Below, piece by piece: positions 16,673 to 26,256 of a stretch of 64,000 nt of DNA. The notes beneath the pieces are model-generated. The model searched no databases, was not told the DNA's origin, and saw nothing but the letters and a program-made list of their open reading frames with translations. The stretch lies in NCBI GenBank assembly GCA_036504875.1, contig DASXUK010000063.1, forward strand, positions 1 to 64,000. Direction: 5' to 3'. Made by a program: the position numbers and the translations under genes. The stretch comes from JACPFJ01 sp036504875 (GTDB taxonomy: Bacteria > Desulfobacterota > Desulfuromonadia > Geobacterales > Pseudopelobacteraceae). Each line of letters begins with the position of its first letter. Position 1 is the stretch's first letter.

Positions 16673-17443
16673 TCAAATCTCCAGCAGTGGACCAGCCTGG
16701 AATTGATTCCCGATCACAATAGCAGGCGCACAAATATTCTGATCGCTGATAAAGGCTGAAGTTGAGCGCACAACATGGTCGGGATGATTGTTGACCTCTG
16801 ACAGGTGCGCCATTACCAGGGCCTCCAGGCGATCGTGAGCCAGTTCATGCAGCAGATTCAGAGTTTCGGCATTGGAGAGGTGGCCGTGGCGCGACTTGAT
16901 GCGCTGCTTCAGCTCCCAGGGATAGGGGCCGTTCATCAACATATCCAGGTCGTGGTTCGATTCCAGGTTGAGCCCCCGGCAACCGTGCAGTTTTTCAACC
17001 ACCAGTCGAGTTACAATGCCTAGGTCGGTGGCTGATCCAAAGCGCCCTTCAGCGGATTCCAGCACAAACCCGACCGGATCGCAGGCATCATGTGTAATCG
17101 GGAAAGGATCGATACAGGTCCCTCGAAAGGTAAAAGCAGACCCGGATTGAAACTCGATCACTTGAGTTTTTTTGAAGTATTGTTGAGATTTGCAGTGGAC
17201 ATGATGACTGGCAAGAACAGGGATCTTGAACTTGCGGGCAAAGGAGCCGGCACTGCGGATATGATCAATATGCTCATGCGTTACGAGCACGGCATGCACA
17301 CCGTCCGCTTCGATACCTCTGGCTTCCATCCGCAGCAAAGTCTCGCGCAATGACATACCTACATCGATCAGCACGCGGGTGTCGCCGGTCTCGACATAGA
17401 GACAATTACCCTTGCTGCCGCTGGCCAGCGAACAGATTTTCAC
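16673..17443 (-). CDS. YycJ/WalJ-like metallo-beta-lactamase-fold hydrolase
   Basis: A 256-residue cytoplasmic MBL-fold protein. It has the start MKICSLASGSKGNCLYVE typical of the YycJ group and the metal motif THEHIDHIRS, followed by later histidine ligands (ITHDACDP; LESNHD; HLSEVNNHPDH). The Bacillus relative is a 5'-3' DNA exonuclease linked to mismatch repair; other MBL proteins in this branch are RNases. I therefore infer a nuclease. It stands between xerD and purB with gaps of 257 and 103 nt, so it may have its own promoter. Confidence 0.85.
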   Translation of the reverse strand: MKICSLASGSKGNCLYVETGDTRVLIDVGMSLRETLLRMEARGIEADGVHAVLVTHEHIDHIRSAGSFARKFKIPVLASHHVHCKSQQYFKKTQVIEFQSGSAFTFRGTCIDPFPITHDACDPVGFVLESAEGRFGSATDLGIVTRLVVEKLHGCRGLNLESNHDLDMLMNGPYPWELKQRIKSRHGHLSNAETLNLLHELAHDRLEALVMAHLSEVNNHPDHVVRSTSAFISDQNICAPAIVIGNQFQAGPLLEI

Positions 17444-17462
17444 AAAAGCTCCAGAAACCTCA

Positions 17463-17567
17463 GATTATTTATACAAATTCGGGGATAGCAAGATATAGCG
17501 GATAAACAGCAACTTATAAACACGCCAAGGGCGTTGAGCGGCTTTTTCGGAAGGATTATTTATACAA
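17463..17567 (+). repeat. 14-nt direct repeats in the xerD-yycJ gap
   Basis: GATTATTTATACAA occurs at 17463-17476 and again at 17554-17567, 91 bp apart. A second pair, beginning AGAGCGGCC, is nearby (about 17570 and 17619). The gap of 257 nt between xerD and the MBL gene has no ORF; the repeats could be paired binding sites or the remains of a duplication. Confidence 0.5.
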
Positions 17568-17700
17568 GAAGAGCGGCCGGTTTTCAAGGTTAATGATTAT
17601 GTTGAAATTTTGTCATAAAAGAGCGGCCTGGTTAAAAACCGCTGCTGCAGGGCAGAAAAGGCCCCTACAACAAGGGCAGCCGATCACCAGAATTATTTAC

Positions 17701-18588
17701 CTAGCCCCTGGGATGGATCTGTTGATGCAGCCTCTTCAGACGTTCGCGAGTGACATGAGTGTAAATCTGGGTGGTGGAAAGATCGGCGTGCCCCAGCATG
17801 ATCTGCACGCTGCGCAGGTCGGCACCGTTCTCCAGCAGGTGAGTCGCAAACGAATGCCGCAGGGTGTGCGGTGAAATGCTCTTGCTGATACCCGCCAGGT
17901 AGGCGCGCTTTTTTATTATATTCCAGAAAGCCTGGCGGCTCATGGGCGCCCCTAGACGGGAAAGAAAAAGGTAAGGATTCTGATTTTCAAAGTCCTGCTT
18001 GTAGCGCACCCCCTCCAGATAGCCTTGAATTTTTTCGCAGGCTGATTCCCCGATCGGCACCAATCGTTCTTTATTGCCTTTTCCCAGGGTTAGAAGATAA
18101 CCGGCATCCAGATTCACCTCACGCAGCTTGAGGTTGACCAGTTCAGAGACCCTTAAGCCGGTGGCATAGAGCAGTTCCAGCATAGCCAGATCACGCACGT
18201 TTTCACCTGAAGCTCCTATACAGGCAGAAAAGAGCGCGTCCACCTCCAGAGCGGACAGAAACTCCGGTAGTTTATTGAGGATACGAGGCGCCTCAATAAT
18301 CGAGGCCGGATTACAGTCTGCATAATTCTCGATCATCAAAAACTTGTGAAACATGCGGATAGCAGACAAACAGCGCGCACGGCTGCGCGGACCAACGGCA
18401 GCGCTTTTGAGTTGTCCCAGAAAAGCTGCTATGTTAATCGATTTCACATCTTCCGGAGCAGTGCACCCTTTAATTTCCAGAAAATCGAGATAACGCGTCA
18501 GATCGCGGCTGTAGGCCTCCTGAGTGTTGGTGGAGAGCCCTTTTTCTACGGCCACATAGCTCAGGAATAAATCGAGGTAGTTATTCAT
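17701..18588 (-). CDS. xerD: Site-specific tyrosine recombinase XerD-type
   Basis: A 295-residue phage-integrase family recombinase that resolves chromosome dimers at dif. The catalytic residues are visible: R in ATGLRVSELV, K in GKGNKERLVP, HxxR in PHTLRHSFATHL, H in MLGHADLSTTQ and the nucleophile tyrosine in QIYTHV. An N-terminal SAM-like core-binding domain is present (YLDLFLSYVAVEKGLSTNT). The ATG at 18588 gives the family length; a further upstream ATG at 18660 adds 24 unlikely residues. XerD rather than XerC is inferred from overall similarity. Confidence 0.9.
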   Translation of the reverse strand: MNNYLDLFLSYVAVEKGLSTNTQEAYSRDLTRYLDFLEIKGCTAPEDVKSINIAAFLGQLKSAAVGPRSRARCLSAIRMFHKFLMIENYADCNPASIIEAPRILNKLPEFLSALEVDALFSACIGASGENVRDLAMLELLYATGLRVSELVNLKLREVNLDAGYLLTLGKGNKERLVPIGESACEKIQGYLEGVRYKQDFENQNPYLFLSRLGAPMSRQAFWNIIKKRAYLAGISKSISPHTLRHSFATHLLENGADLRSVQIMLGHADLSTTQIYTHVTRERLKRLHQQIHPRG

Positions 18589-18671
18589 GTCAATGGCCCC
18601 TGCGAAAAACAACTGTTCTGAAGGCGAGTTCTGTGCTTCAGATGGACCTGCCCGCATCAAAAGTCAAAATC

Positions 18672-21383
18672 TTAGACCCAATCATCGATGGCCTGGATTA
18701 AACGGGCCTTGATCTCTTCAAGTTTGTCCCCCGCTAAAATCTTGTGACCGAAGATGTCACGCACATAGAATACGTCAGCCACCTGATCAACTTTGGTGGA
18801 GATCTTGGATACCCCGATATAAAGCCCCAGATGCGTCAGAGTACTGGTGATCAGATACAACAGGCCGACCTTGTCATGGGCGTAAATATCGATGACCGTA
18901 TAATCATCAGAGACCTCATTGTCGATCTCGGCTTTGGTCGGAAAGCGGGGAGCCGGGCGAGAAGTAAGCAGTGATGGTCGCTGACGTTTCTCAACCAGTT
19001 CCGCCACACTGACCTCGCCATGAAGCGCCCGACGCATGTCGTCCTGCACTTTCTGCCAACGTTGCGCATCTGTAATAACAAACCCCTGCGGGGAATTGAC
19101 CTGCAGAATGTCCAGCACCTTTCCGTTTCGGCTGGTATTGATCTGGGCGCCCAGAATGTTGACCCCATTGGCTGCCATAACACCGGTAATTCGCGAGAAT
19201 AAACCCGGCATATCCCCGGTACAGATGGTAAATTCAGAGTAGCCCCGCTCCATCTGGTGAACAATCTTCATCAGAACATCAACCTCTTTGAGGGCCAGCA
19301 ATGAGCGGACATGATCGGCAACCAAGCCGGGATCATTCGAGAGCAGGAGCCGCACCGGCATGGCCTTGAGCTCATCACGGATCAAGATGGCCGGGAATTC
19401 ATCATCAAGTATTTCACTGACCTTCCTGATCATGAGCTTGACCCGCTCGCTGCTGGCTTCCAGATGAAAGTTGCCGCGCTCCAGAATGTTGAAGGCCTTT
19501 TCGTACAACTCCTGAAACAAAAGTGCCTTCCAGTTTGTCCAGACATCCGAGCCAACCGCCCTGACATCAGCAACGGTTAATAGAAAAAGCATTTTGAGGT
19601 TTTCGCTGGTCACCATCTGTCGGGCAAACTGAACCACCATCTTCTCGTCATTCAGGTCGCGCCGCTGCGAAATGTGTGCAAACAAGAGATGCTGACGGAC
19701 CAGGAACTCCAGTCGTTCGCTATCCTCCTTGGAAAGTCCCATGCGCCTTGCGATGGTAGGGATCATGGCGGCCCCTTTTTCGGCATGCCCGCCCCCTTCA
19801 CCCTTACCGACATCATGGAACAGGACCGCCAGGAGCAAAAGCTCCCGTTTACCAATCTGGGCGGCTATCTCACTGGCGAAAGGCAGCTCCTCCTTGAACT
19901 CTCCTTTCAGCATTTTCTCGGCCTGCTCCACGGCAAACAGGGTATGAATGTCGACCGTATAGATATGGTAGAGGTCGTGCTGGACCTTGCAGAAGATGTG
20001 CTCCAATTCCGGAAAGAACCGGTTGAGGATTTCAAGATGATGCATCTGTCGCAGGGTTTCCGCCACATCCTTGCTGGAGCGCAGGATGTTCATGAACGAC
20101 TGGTTCACCTCGCGGTTGCGACGGAACTTGTCGTTGATGTTATCCAGATTTTTGCGAATCAAGCCCTTGACGCGGATATTAAGGCTGGCCCTGTGTTTTT
20201 GTGCCAGTTCAAACAAACGCATAAGCACCGCGGGATTTTTATCGACCACTGATTCATCCGGGATGATCAGTTCCCCCTTTAGCACATAACAACCATCACC
20301 AACCGGTCTTCTGACGAAGTAACCCAGGATTCTAAGCGCCCCTTCATCGCGCCAGACGCAACGTGACACAAGGCTGGAGGCGAAATGTTCCACTCGATTG
20401 GCGTGGCGATAGTAGTCACGCATGAAATCTTCCACCGCCAACACCCGCCCACGATCCTGATAACCGAAAAAAGCGGCCAGATGCACTTGAGCATCAAAAG
20501 TTAACTGATCATTTTTGCGGCCGCTGAAGTAATGCAGCTCATTGCGAATCCGCCACAGATAATCCAAAGCAGCGGTATAGGCCTCTAACTCTTCTTCGTT
20601 CAAGATCCCCTTGATGATCAGCTCGTTGGGATTGATGAACTTGTATTTGACTCGCGCTATCCACATGGCGGTCTGAAGGTCGCGCAGCCCCCCCTCCCCT
20701 TCCTTAAGGTTCGGTTCCAGCAGATAAACCGTGGCGCCATACTTTTCGCGGCGGACCTTCATGTCGGCGATCTTGCCCTTGATAAATTTATCGCTGGATT
20801 TGGGCAGAATCTGCTTGAAGATCACCTTGTAAAGAGCATCGAACAGGGTCCTGCTGCCGGTTAAAAAACGTGAATCCATCAGTGCTGTTTTAACAGTGTC
20901 ATCTGCAGCAGCCATTTCGATGCAATCCGATATTTGACGAACCGAATACCCTACATCAAGGCGCATGTCCCACAAAAAATACAGCATCTTCTGGGCTATA
21001 TCCTCGACCTTTTCCGAAGGGATAATGGCGTCGTGCAGAAACATGATGTCTATGTCTGAAAATGGATTCAGCTCGCCACGCCCGTAGCCCCCGACAGCCA
21101 CCATTGAGATGTGATTCATGAGCGAGCGGCTGCAATCGAGATCATCTAATATGGAATGAAAGAGCTTGTTGATGAGCTCGTCAGTCATGTCGCAGATCAG
21201 ATGGACTATCTCGCTACCGGAAGCGCCATTGTCATGCAAGGTTCGGATCTCGTTGCGATAAAATTTAAAGAAATTATTGCAACCTGAAAAATACAGCGGC
21301 CGTTTTTCCTCAAAACCGGCCATGCCGGAGTCCCCAACAGCATGAATATCGTCGGGAAAATATGGATCGATAAAAAATTGCAT
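18672..21383 (-). CDS. glnD: PII uridylyltransferase / uridylyl-removing enzyme
   Basis: A bifunctional sensor of glutamine that adds or removes UMP on PII proteins. 903 residues in four domains: a nucleotidyltransferase with GGYGRGELNPFSDIDIMFL, a PII-UTase helper domain, an HD hydrolase domain with LLAVLFHDVGKGEGGGHAE, and two C-terminal ACT domains (FTICTGDMPGLFSRITG; VIDIYAHDKVGLLYLITS). The start at 21383 is chosen because AGAGGAAATA precedes it; an ATG at 21476 would add 31 residues and run into the neighbouring terminator. No PII gene is in the window. Confidence 0.95.
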   Translation of the reverse strand: MQFFIDPYFPDDIHAVGDSGMAGFEEKRPLYFSGCNNFFKFYRNEIRTLHDNGASGSEIVHLICDMTDELINKLFHSILDDLDCSRSLMNHISMVAVGGYGRGELNPFSDIDIMFLHDAIIPSEKVEDIAQKMLYFLWDMRLDVGYSVRQISDCIEMAAADDTVKTALMDSRFLTGSRTLFDALYKVIFKQILPKSSDKFIKGKIADMKVRREKYGATVYLLEPNLKEGEGGLRDLQTAMWIARVKYKFINPNELIIKGILNEEELEAYTAALDYLWRIRNELHYFSGRKNDQLTFDAQVHLAAFFGYQDRGRVLAVEDFMRDYYRHANRVEHFASSLVSRCVWRDEGALRILGYFVRRPVGDGCYVLKGELIIPDESVVDKNPAVLMRLFELAQKHRASLNIRVKGLIRKNLDNINDKFRRNREVNQSFMNILRSSKDVAETLRQMHHLEILNRFFPELEHIFCKVQHDLYHIYTVDIHTLFAVEQAEKMLKGEFKEELPFASEIAAQIGKRELLLLAVLFHDVGKGEGGGHAEKGAAMIPTIARRMGLSKEDSERLEFLVRQHLLFAHISQRRDLNDEKMVVQFARQMVTSENLKMLFLLTVADVRAVGSDVWTNWKALLFQELYEKAFNILERGNFHLEASSERVKLMIRKVSEILDDEFPAILIRDELKAMPVRLLLSNDPGLVADHVRSLLALKEVDVLMKIVHQMERGYSEFTICTGDMPGLFSRITGVMAANGVNILGAQINTSRNGKVLDILQVNSPQGFVITDAQRWQKVQDDMRRALHGEVSVAELVEKRQRPSLLTSRPAPRFPTKAEIDNEVSDDYTVIDIYAHDKVGLLYLITSTLTHLGLYIGVSKISTKVDQVADVFYVRDIFGHKILAGDKLEEIKARLIQAIDDWV

Positions 21384-21476
21384 TATTTCCTCTTTAAGGG
21401 GATGTACCAAACATGGCAAAAGAAGCCTTTTGGAGACGCTGATTATAGGACAGCCTGAATTAGTAGTCAAAGCCAT

Positions 21477-21503
21477 AAAAAAAAGCGGCCAACCAGCCGC
21501 CTT
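21477..21503 (-). terminator. Terminator of the ferritin-like gene
   Basis: On the minus strand a GCGGC/GCCGC hairpin is followed by an eight-T run (21484-21477). It separates the ferritin-like gene from glnD. Confidence 0.75.
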
Positions 21504-21542
21504 TCGTAATGAATCCCAATAAAAGCTTTAACTCATCAAAAC

Positions 21543-22013
21543 TTACTGTGCCTGTTCGCCGTCCCTGTCCATGATACGGTTATATTCTTCCTTGACCATT
21601 TCATAATGATTGCAGGTATCGGTGAGGGCTTGCTCGAACACCGCATGCAAATCGGGTTCACGTATGCTGCCGGTCAGCGCAGAATAATAATCCATACAGG
21701 CCTTTTCTTCGCGCAATGATATCTCCAGGGCATACTGTTGGCGTGTATCCGCATCAACCATATCAACATAAGCTTGACAGTTAGGATCGCTAAGATCGGG
21801 CGGGGCCATCAAATTTTGAAGGTCGCCGATTTCATCTCCTGAATATAATTCAAGAAATGTCCGCATATGGTATGCTTCCTCACAAGCCAAAAGTTCGAAC
21901 ATTTGCTTCGTCTTTCGATCACTTACTGTCCTTGCAGCACGCTGGTAAAAATCGAAATTCTTTTTCTCCTTGAGAATGGCCTGCTTTAATGCTTCCTCGA
22001 CAAAATGCTCCAT
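21543..22013 (-). CDS. Ferritin-like / rubrerythrin-type diiron protein
   Basis: A 156-residue four-helix protein with two ExxH-like iron sites: CEEAYHMRTFLE in the first half and an E-rich pair EISLREEKACMDYY with TCNHYEMVKEEY in the second. The C-terminal rubredoxin domain of true rubrerythrin is absent. A role in peroxide or iron handling is inferred from the family. The start at 22013 follows GGAGGTAGGTAT. The upstream region has an operator-like inverted repeat at 22094-22109 and a weak promoter-like TTGCTG/TATATC pair, so specific regulation is possible. Confidence 0.82.
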   Translation of the reverse strand: MEHFVEEALKQAILKEKKNFDFYQRAARTVSDRKTKQMFELLACEEAYHMRTFLELYSGDEIGDLQNLMAPPDLSDPNCQAYVDMVDADTRQQYALEISLREEKACMDYYSALTGSIREPDLHAVFEQALTDTCNHYEMVKEEYNRIMDRDGEQAQ

Positions 22014-22524
22014 ATACCTACCTCCGTTTTCCACCGGCAAAAACCGCCTGATATATATCGGGGTGTATAAGCAGCAACCATGCCTTACCTGCTGTTAATA
22101 TTTTAACAACCTTTTTTCAGACAGTTAACCAATCACACCGAGAGGTTTCGTGATTAAGCCGGCAACAGGATTTTACAGGCGATCTGTGTCACAGACACCT
22201 AAGGCCTTGCCGGACAAAAGCCGGCTTGACCTGTCACCTGTTTAGACACAGACAAAATAATTGTCATCAGAAAACTAATTTTAACAGCAAATAAGTCTGC
22301 TTGACCCTTATCAAACGATTCCTTATTGTTAAAATATTATTTTTTTAAAGAAAAGTGAATTTAGGTTGTAAACTGGAGTGCGATTTGGGAACTTTGCTGG
22401 AATCAATGTCATAGAATACAGAATAGAGAGCAAAGTAATAAGGATGATGATGTTGAGGGTGAAACAGCCGCCTTTGAACGACCGAAAACACAAGCCCGGG
22501 CCGGGACGGTAGAGGTTTTATAAC
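22014..22524. promoter_or_regulatory. 511-nt regulatory gap between ferritin-like gene and MFS relic
   Basis: No ORF is seen. The palindrome TGTTAA-TATT-TTAACA lies at 22094-22109, 81 nt upstream of the ferritin-like start. Its 14-nt core returns in opposite orientation at 22326-22339. There that copy overlaps the -10 of a plus-strand promoter candidate (TTGACC at 22301-22306, 17 nt, TATTGT at 22324-22329). A GCCGG-rich hairpin at about 22207-22226 is also present. The arrangement suggests one regulator acting on both divergent genes; this is inference. Confidence 0.45.
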
Positions 22525-23768
22525 ATGGTAGATACCCCAACTTGCAAGGCTGGCAAAATGCACTACGGCTGGATCATCGTGTTTACCGGCGCGTTGGTGA
22601 TTTTTTCCTGCGTCGGGCTGGCCCGCTATGCCTACACCATGCTTTTACCGGCCATGCAGAGCGGCCTCGGCCTCTCCTACGACCGGATGGGCTTCATCGG
22701 CACCGGCAACTTCAGCGGCTATCTGCTGGCGGTGCTGCTTTCACCAGCTTTGATCAGGCGTTTCCATCCCCGGGTGGTGATTGCCGCCAGCCTTCTGCTG
22801 GTCAGCTCTGTGCATGCTCGGAATAAGCCAAAGCCAAAGTTTTGAAACAATTTTCCTACTCTATTTCCTGACCGGCATGGGCACCGGGTTTGCAAATATC
22901 CCGATGATGGCCTTGATCACCTACTGGTTCCGCAGCGAAAAGCGTGGCCGGGCGGCCGGGCTGGTAATCGGCGGAAATGGCGCAGCCATCATATTCGCCG
23001 GTTTTCTAATTCCGCAACTGAACAAGGTCTACGGTGCAGGCGGCTGGCGCAGCAGTTGGCTGGTGCTGGGGCTGATCTCGCTGTTAGTTGCGGTTTGTGC
23101 CGCCCTGCTGCTGCGTAACCACCCCTCCGAGATGGGACTTGAACCGGTGGGACAGTATGTGGCTGCCTCTCCGGATCAATTCCAACCGCGCGATAAACGT
23201 GGTGATGGCGCCATTCTGTTAAAGCTGGGGCTACTCTACATGATCTTCGGCGCCACCTTTATGGTCTTCGGTACCTTTATAGTGACCTCGATGGTCAAGG
23301 AATACGGCTTCAGCGAAGCAAAGGCCGGGTTCTACTGGTCGTGTGTCGGTTTTTTCAGCCTGTTCTCCGGGGTTGGTTTCGGCACCCTCTCCGATCGGAT
23401 CGGGCGCAAGCGAGGGCTAACCCTGGTCTTTATCGTTCAGACCGCGGCCTACCTGCTGGCAGGATTGAAATTAGGCAGCACCGGTCTGATCATTTCAATC
23501 ATCCTGTACGGCTCGGCGGTTTTTGCCATACCTGCTATCATGGCGGCTGCCATCGGCGATTATCTCGGCCTGTCACGGGCCGCCAGCGCCTTTGCCACGA
23601 TTACCATTTTCTTCGCATTAGGCCAGACTATCGGTCCGGGAGTGGCCGGGGTGATCGCCAAGGCCACCGACTCGTTTACCTATGCCTACCTACCTACTAG
23701 CCTCACTATTGACCGCGGCAGCCGCCATATTTGCCGCAACCCTCCCAAGGCCCGCTGCGGCTCAATAA
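22525..23768 (+). pseudogene. MFS transporter (YbfB/YjiJ-like), broken by two frameshifts
   Basis: The first 95 or so codons (HYGWIIVFTGALVIFSCVGL and on) and the following frame (SQSFETIFLLYFLTGMGTG and on) together make one 12-helix major facilitator protein, but in different frames. The first break is at about 22805-22812 in TCTGTGCATG, where restoring one TG unit would rejoin the frames. The second is in a CCTACCTACCTA tract at about 23686-23698; removing one CCTA unit restores a normal end (LLASLLTAAAAIFAATLP, stop at 23768). The start ATG at 22525 has an AGAGG site. Either a recent pseudogene or a phase-variable gene; sequencing error is also possible. Confidence 0.8.
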
Positions 23769-23786
23769 TTTAACTTCAGGAACAGA

Positions 23787-26033
23787 TTGACAGGCCGGCT
23801 ATATGAGCCTAATTTAACCAAATTGTTTAATGAGTTGTTTCTTTCAAGTTTTATTCACGGATCCAATATTATAGCTTGGTCGGATCCCAGGCTTATCAAT
23901 AGAAAGGAATTAAGTATCGCTGAATTCACCAACAATCTGATCAGGGTCATTCTGGATTTCCTGACCCAATTTGCGGGCGGGCGGGGCGGGATTGACAACA
24001 ATGTGGTGCAATTCGGGGTGGCCGCTACTATCTGGTCTGTCCTGTTGGCATTTGCGATGGAGCGGCGCAAGGAGGACGATCCTCCGCGCGAGCGACTCCT
24101 CGCCTGGGGCTTCCTGTTTGGACTGGGGCGGGAAATCCTGATGCTGGCGATGGCCTTCATCCTCGCCATGCGCCTGGTCGACTATAACCTGCTTCACGTA
24201 GCGTTCCCCCCCTTGGAACATGCCCTTTCCAATGCTGCGGTTTTTTTCATCGCCGGAGCTTTTCTTCTCTTTCTCTTCGAGCGTTCCTGCCTTTCCAGGC
24301 GCTACCTCGTGTGTAGCCTCGGAAGCGTGGTCGGCTGTTACCTGACCACCTTCTGGTGGTGGGCGCATTTTATACTGGACAATCCTGATTCGAGGTTCGG
24401 CCAGACTTGGTGTGACTGGCTGTTCCATATAAATGCCTGTATCTGGCTCCTGGTTCCGATCGTCCTAGTCCTTCGCAGACAAAAAGGATGGCTCAGAAAC
24501 CTGGTGGTAACCGCGCTGGGGTTTTTTTTCATGGCGGAGTTCCTGAAGTTGCCGGATATGGCTATGGGGGAAGTCCATGAGCACATTTTTACCCCCATCC
24601 GACACAGCTGCTATCTTCTTGGTATCTTCGTGCTAGGTTTCGTCTATGTCCGGGAGCAGTCCGCGGAACGGAAAAGGGCGAAGATGGAGATCCTGCACCT
24701 GGCCTTCCACGATACCCTGACCGGACTACCAAATCGCATCTTGTTCACAGATCGGCTGCAACTGGCCCTGGAACAGGTGAAGCGATCTAATGGCAAAATG
24801 GCTCTGATGTTTCTTGATCTGGACTGCTTCAAGCGGATCAACGATACACGCGGACATGCCGGTGGCGACCTGCTCCTTCAGGCCGTCTCCCATCGTCTTG
24901 GTACGATTGTTCGTCAAGGTGATACTGTGGCCCGGATGGGGGGAGATGAATTCGTCCTTCTTCTTCCGTGGCTTCAGGATCCGGAAGACGGGATTCGGGT
25001 GGCGGAAAAGATTCTTGAAGCAGTGAAGCTACCCTTTGATCTGGCAGGCCAAAGTATCTCGACCTCCACGAGCATCGGCATCGCCTTTTATCCCGGCGAC
25101 GGGAGCAGCGCGGAGGAGCTTCTGAAGCATGCCGATATGGCGATGTATGCCGCCAAGGGAGAGGGACGGGGATGCTATCATCTTTTTTCCGATGAGATCC
25201 GGAGCCGGATCATGAAGCGTCATAGGTTCGAAGATTCTCTGCGCCAAGCCTTGCAGCAGGAACAGTTCTTTCTGGTCTATCAACCACAGGCTGATGTGAG
25301 AACGGGGAAAATGATCGGTGTGGAGGCACTGGTACGTTGGAACCATCCCGAACAGGGGATCATATATCCCGATGATTTCATAGACCTTGCGGAAGAGACC
25401 GGGCTGATCCTCCAACTGGGTGAATGGGTCCTCCGGACGGCATGCCTGCAACTCCGCACCTGGCAGAACTTGGGGGCGCCCCTGATGCACATATCCGTCA
25501 ATGTGTCCACCGTCCAGTTCAACCACCCCGATTTCCTCCGCACCGTCGACTGCATACTGATAGAAACCGGAATCGACTCCTCTTTTGTTGAACTTGAAAT
25601 GACCGAAACTGTTCTCATGAACAGCTCGACTGTCGAAATTCTGGCCCAGCTGAAGCGGCGAGGTTTTCGTCTGGCTATCGACGATTTCGGCACAGGCTAT
25701 TCATCCTTGAGCTATCTTAAGCACTTCCCAGTCGACCGAATAAAAATCGACAAATCCTTTGTGCAAGGGATCACCAGCAACAAGAGCGACAGCGTCATCG
25801 TCAGGACGATAATTGCGATGGCGCACAGTCTCGATCTGCTGGCGCTGGCCGAGGGAGTTGAAAGCGGTGATCAGCTTCAGTTACTCCGCGAGCTGGACTG
25901 CAACCAGGTACAGGGCTATTATATCGGCCGCCCAATCACCTCGGAGGAACTCTTGGTTAGAATAGTCGGAACCAGCAGCTTTGCATCCTGCGACAGGCTC
26001 TCTGGGCCGAACCAAGCTAACATTTCGCATTGA
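23787..26033 (+). CDS. Membrane GGDEF-EAL cyclic-di-GMP protein
   Basis: 748 residues. The N-terminal third has about seven hydrophobic segments (for example VVQFGVAATIWSVLLAFAM and LRNLVVTALGFFFMAEFL) and is a membrane sensor of unknown ligand. A GGDEF domain follows with an intact MGGDEF motif (residues 384-389), then an EAL domain with intact EALVRW (about 512) and DDFGTGYSSLSYL. Both activities, synthesis and breakdown of c-di-GMP, are therefore possible. The start is taken as TTG at 23787 behind AGGAA; no ATG occurs before the first membrane segment. It follows the MFS relic by 18 nt and ends at a terminator. Confidence 0.9.
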   Translation: MTGRLYEPNLTKLFNELFLSSFIHGSNIIAWSDPRLINRKELSIAEFTNNLIRVILDFLTQFAGGRGGIDNNVVQFGVAATIWSVLLAFAMERRKEDDPPRERLLAWGFLFGLGREILMLAMAFILAMRLVDYNLLHVAFPPLEHALSNAAVFFIAGAFLLFLFERSCLSRRYLVCSLGSVVGCYLTTFWWWAHFILDNPDSRFGQTWCDWLFHINACIWLLVPIVLVLRRQKGWLRNLVVTALGFFFMAEFLKLPDMAMGEVHEHIFTPIRHSCYLLGIFVLGFVYVREQSAERKRAKMEILHLAFHDTLTGLPNRILFTDRLQLALEQVKRSNGKMALMFLDLDCFKRINDTRGHAGGDLLLQAVSHRLGTIVRQGDTVARMGGDEFVLLLPWLQDPEDGIRVAEKILEAVKLPFDLAGQSISTSTSIGIAFYPGDGSSAEELLKHADMAMYAAKGEGRGCYHLFSDEIRSRIMKRHRFEDSLRQALQQEQFFLVYQPQADVRTGKMIGVEALVRWNHPEQGIIYPDDFIDLAEETGLILQLGEWVLRTACLQLRTWQNLGAPLMHISVNVSTVQFNHPDFLRTVDCILIETGIDSSFVELEMTETVLMNSSTVEILAQLKRRGFRLAIDDFGTGYSSLSYLKHFPVDRIKIDKSFVQGITSNKSDSVIVRTIIAMAHSLDLLALAEGVESGDQLQLLRELDCNQVQGYYIGRPITSEELLVRIVGTSSFASCDRLSGPNQANISH

Positions 26034-26132
26034 ATTAAAATTCACCCCATTTACGGCCTTAAAGGCACTAAAGTGAAAAACACATAATCAAGCCGTGGAG
26101 CGAGAACCCGATTACCAGGGTTCCTCCTAACA

Positions 26133-26179
26133 ACAACGCCCCGCTTCGGTTAGACCGAGACGGGGCGATGTTGTTTTTA
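26133..26179 (+). terminator. Terminator after the GGDEF-EAL gene
   Basis: A long stem ACGCCCCG / CGGGGCG with an inner CGG/CCG extension is flanked by ACAAC/GTTGT and a TTTTTAT tail on the plus strand. It lies between convergent genes and may also slow transcription from pyc. Confidence 0.75.
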
Positions 26180-26256
26180 TCTTATCTTTAAATGTCTCAA
26201 GCGCTGCTTTGAGCGTTCCCAGGACAACGCTGCAGATAGATCTTTGACGAAGCGGG

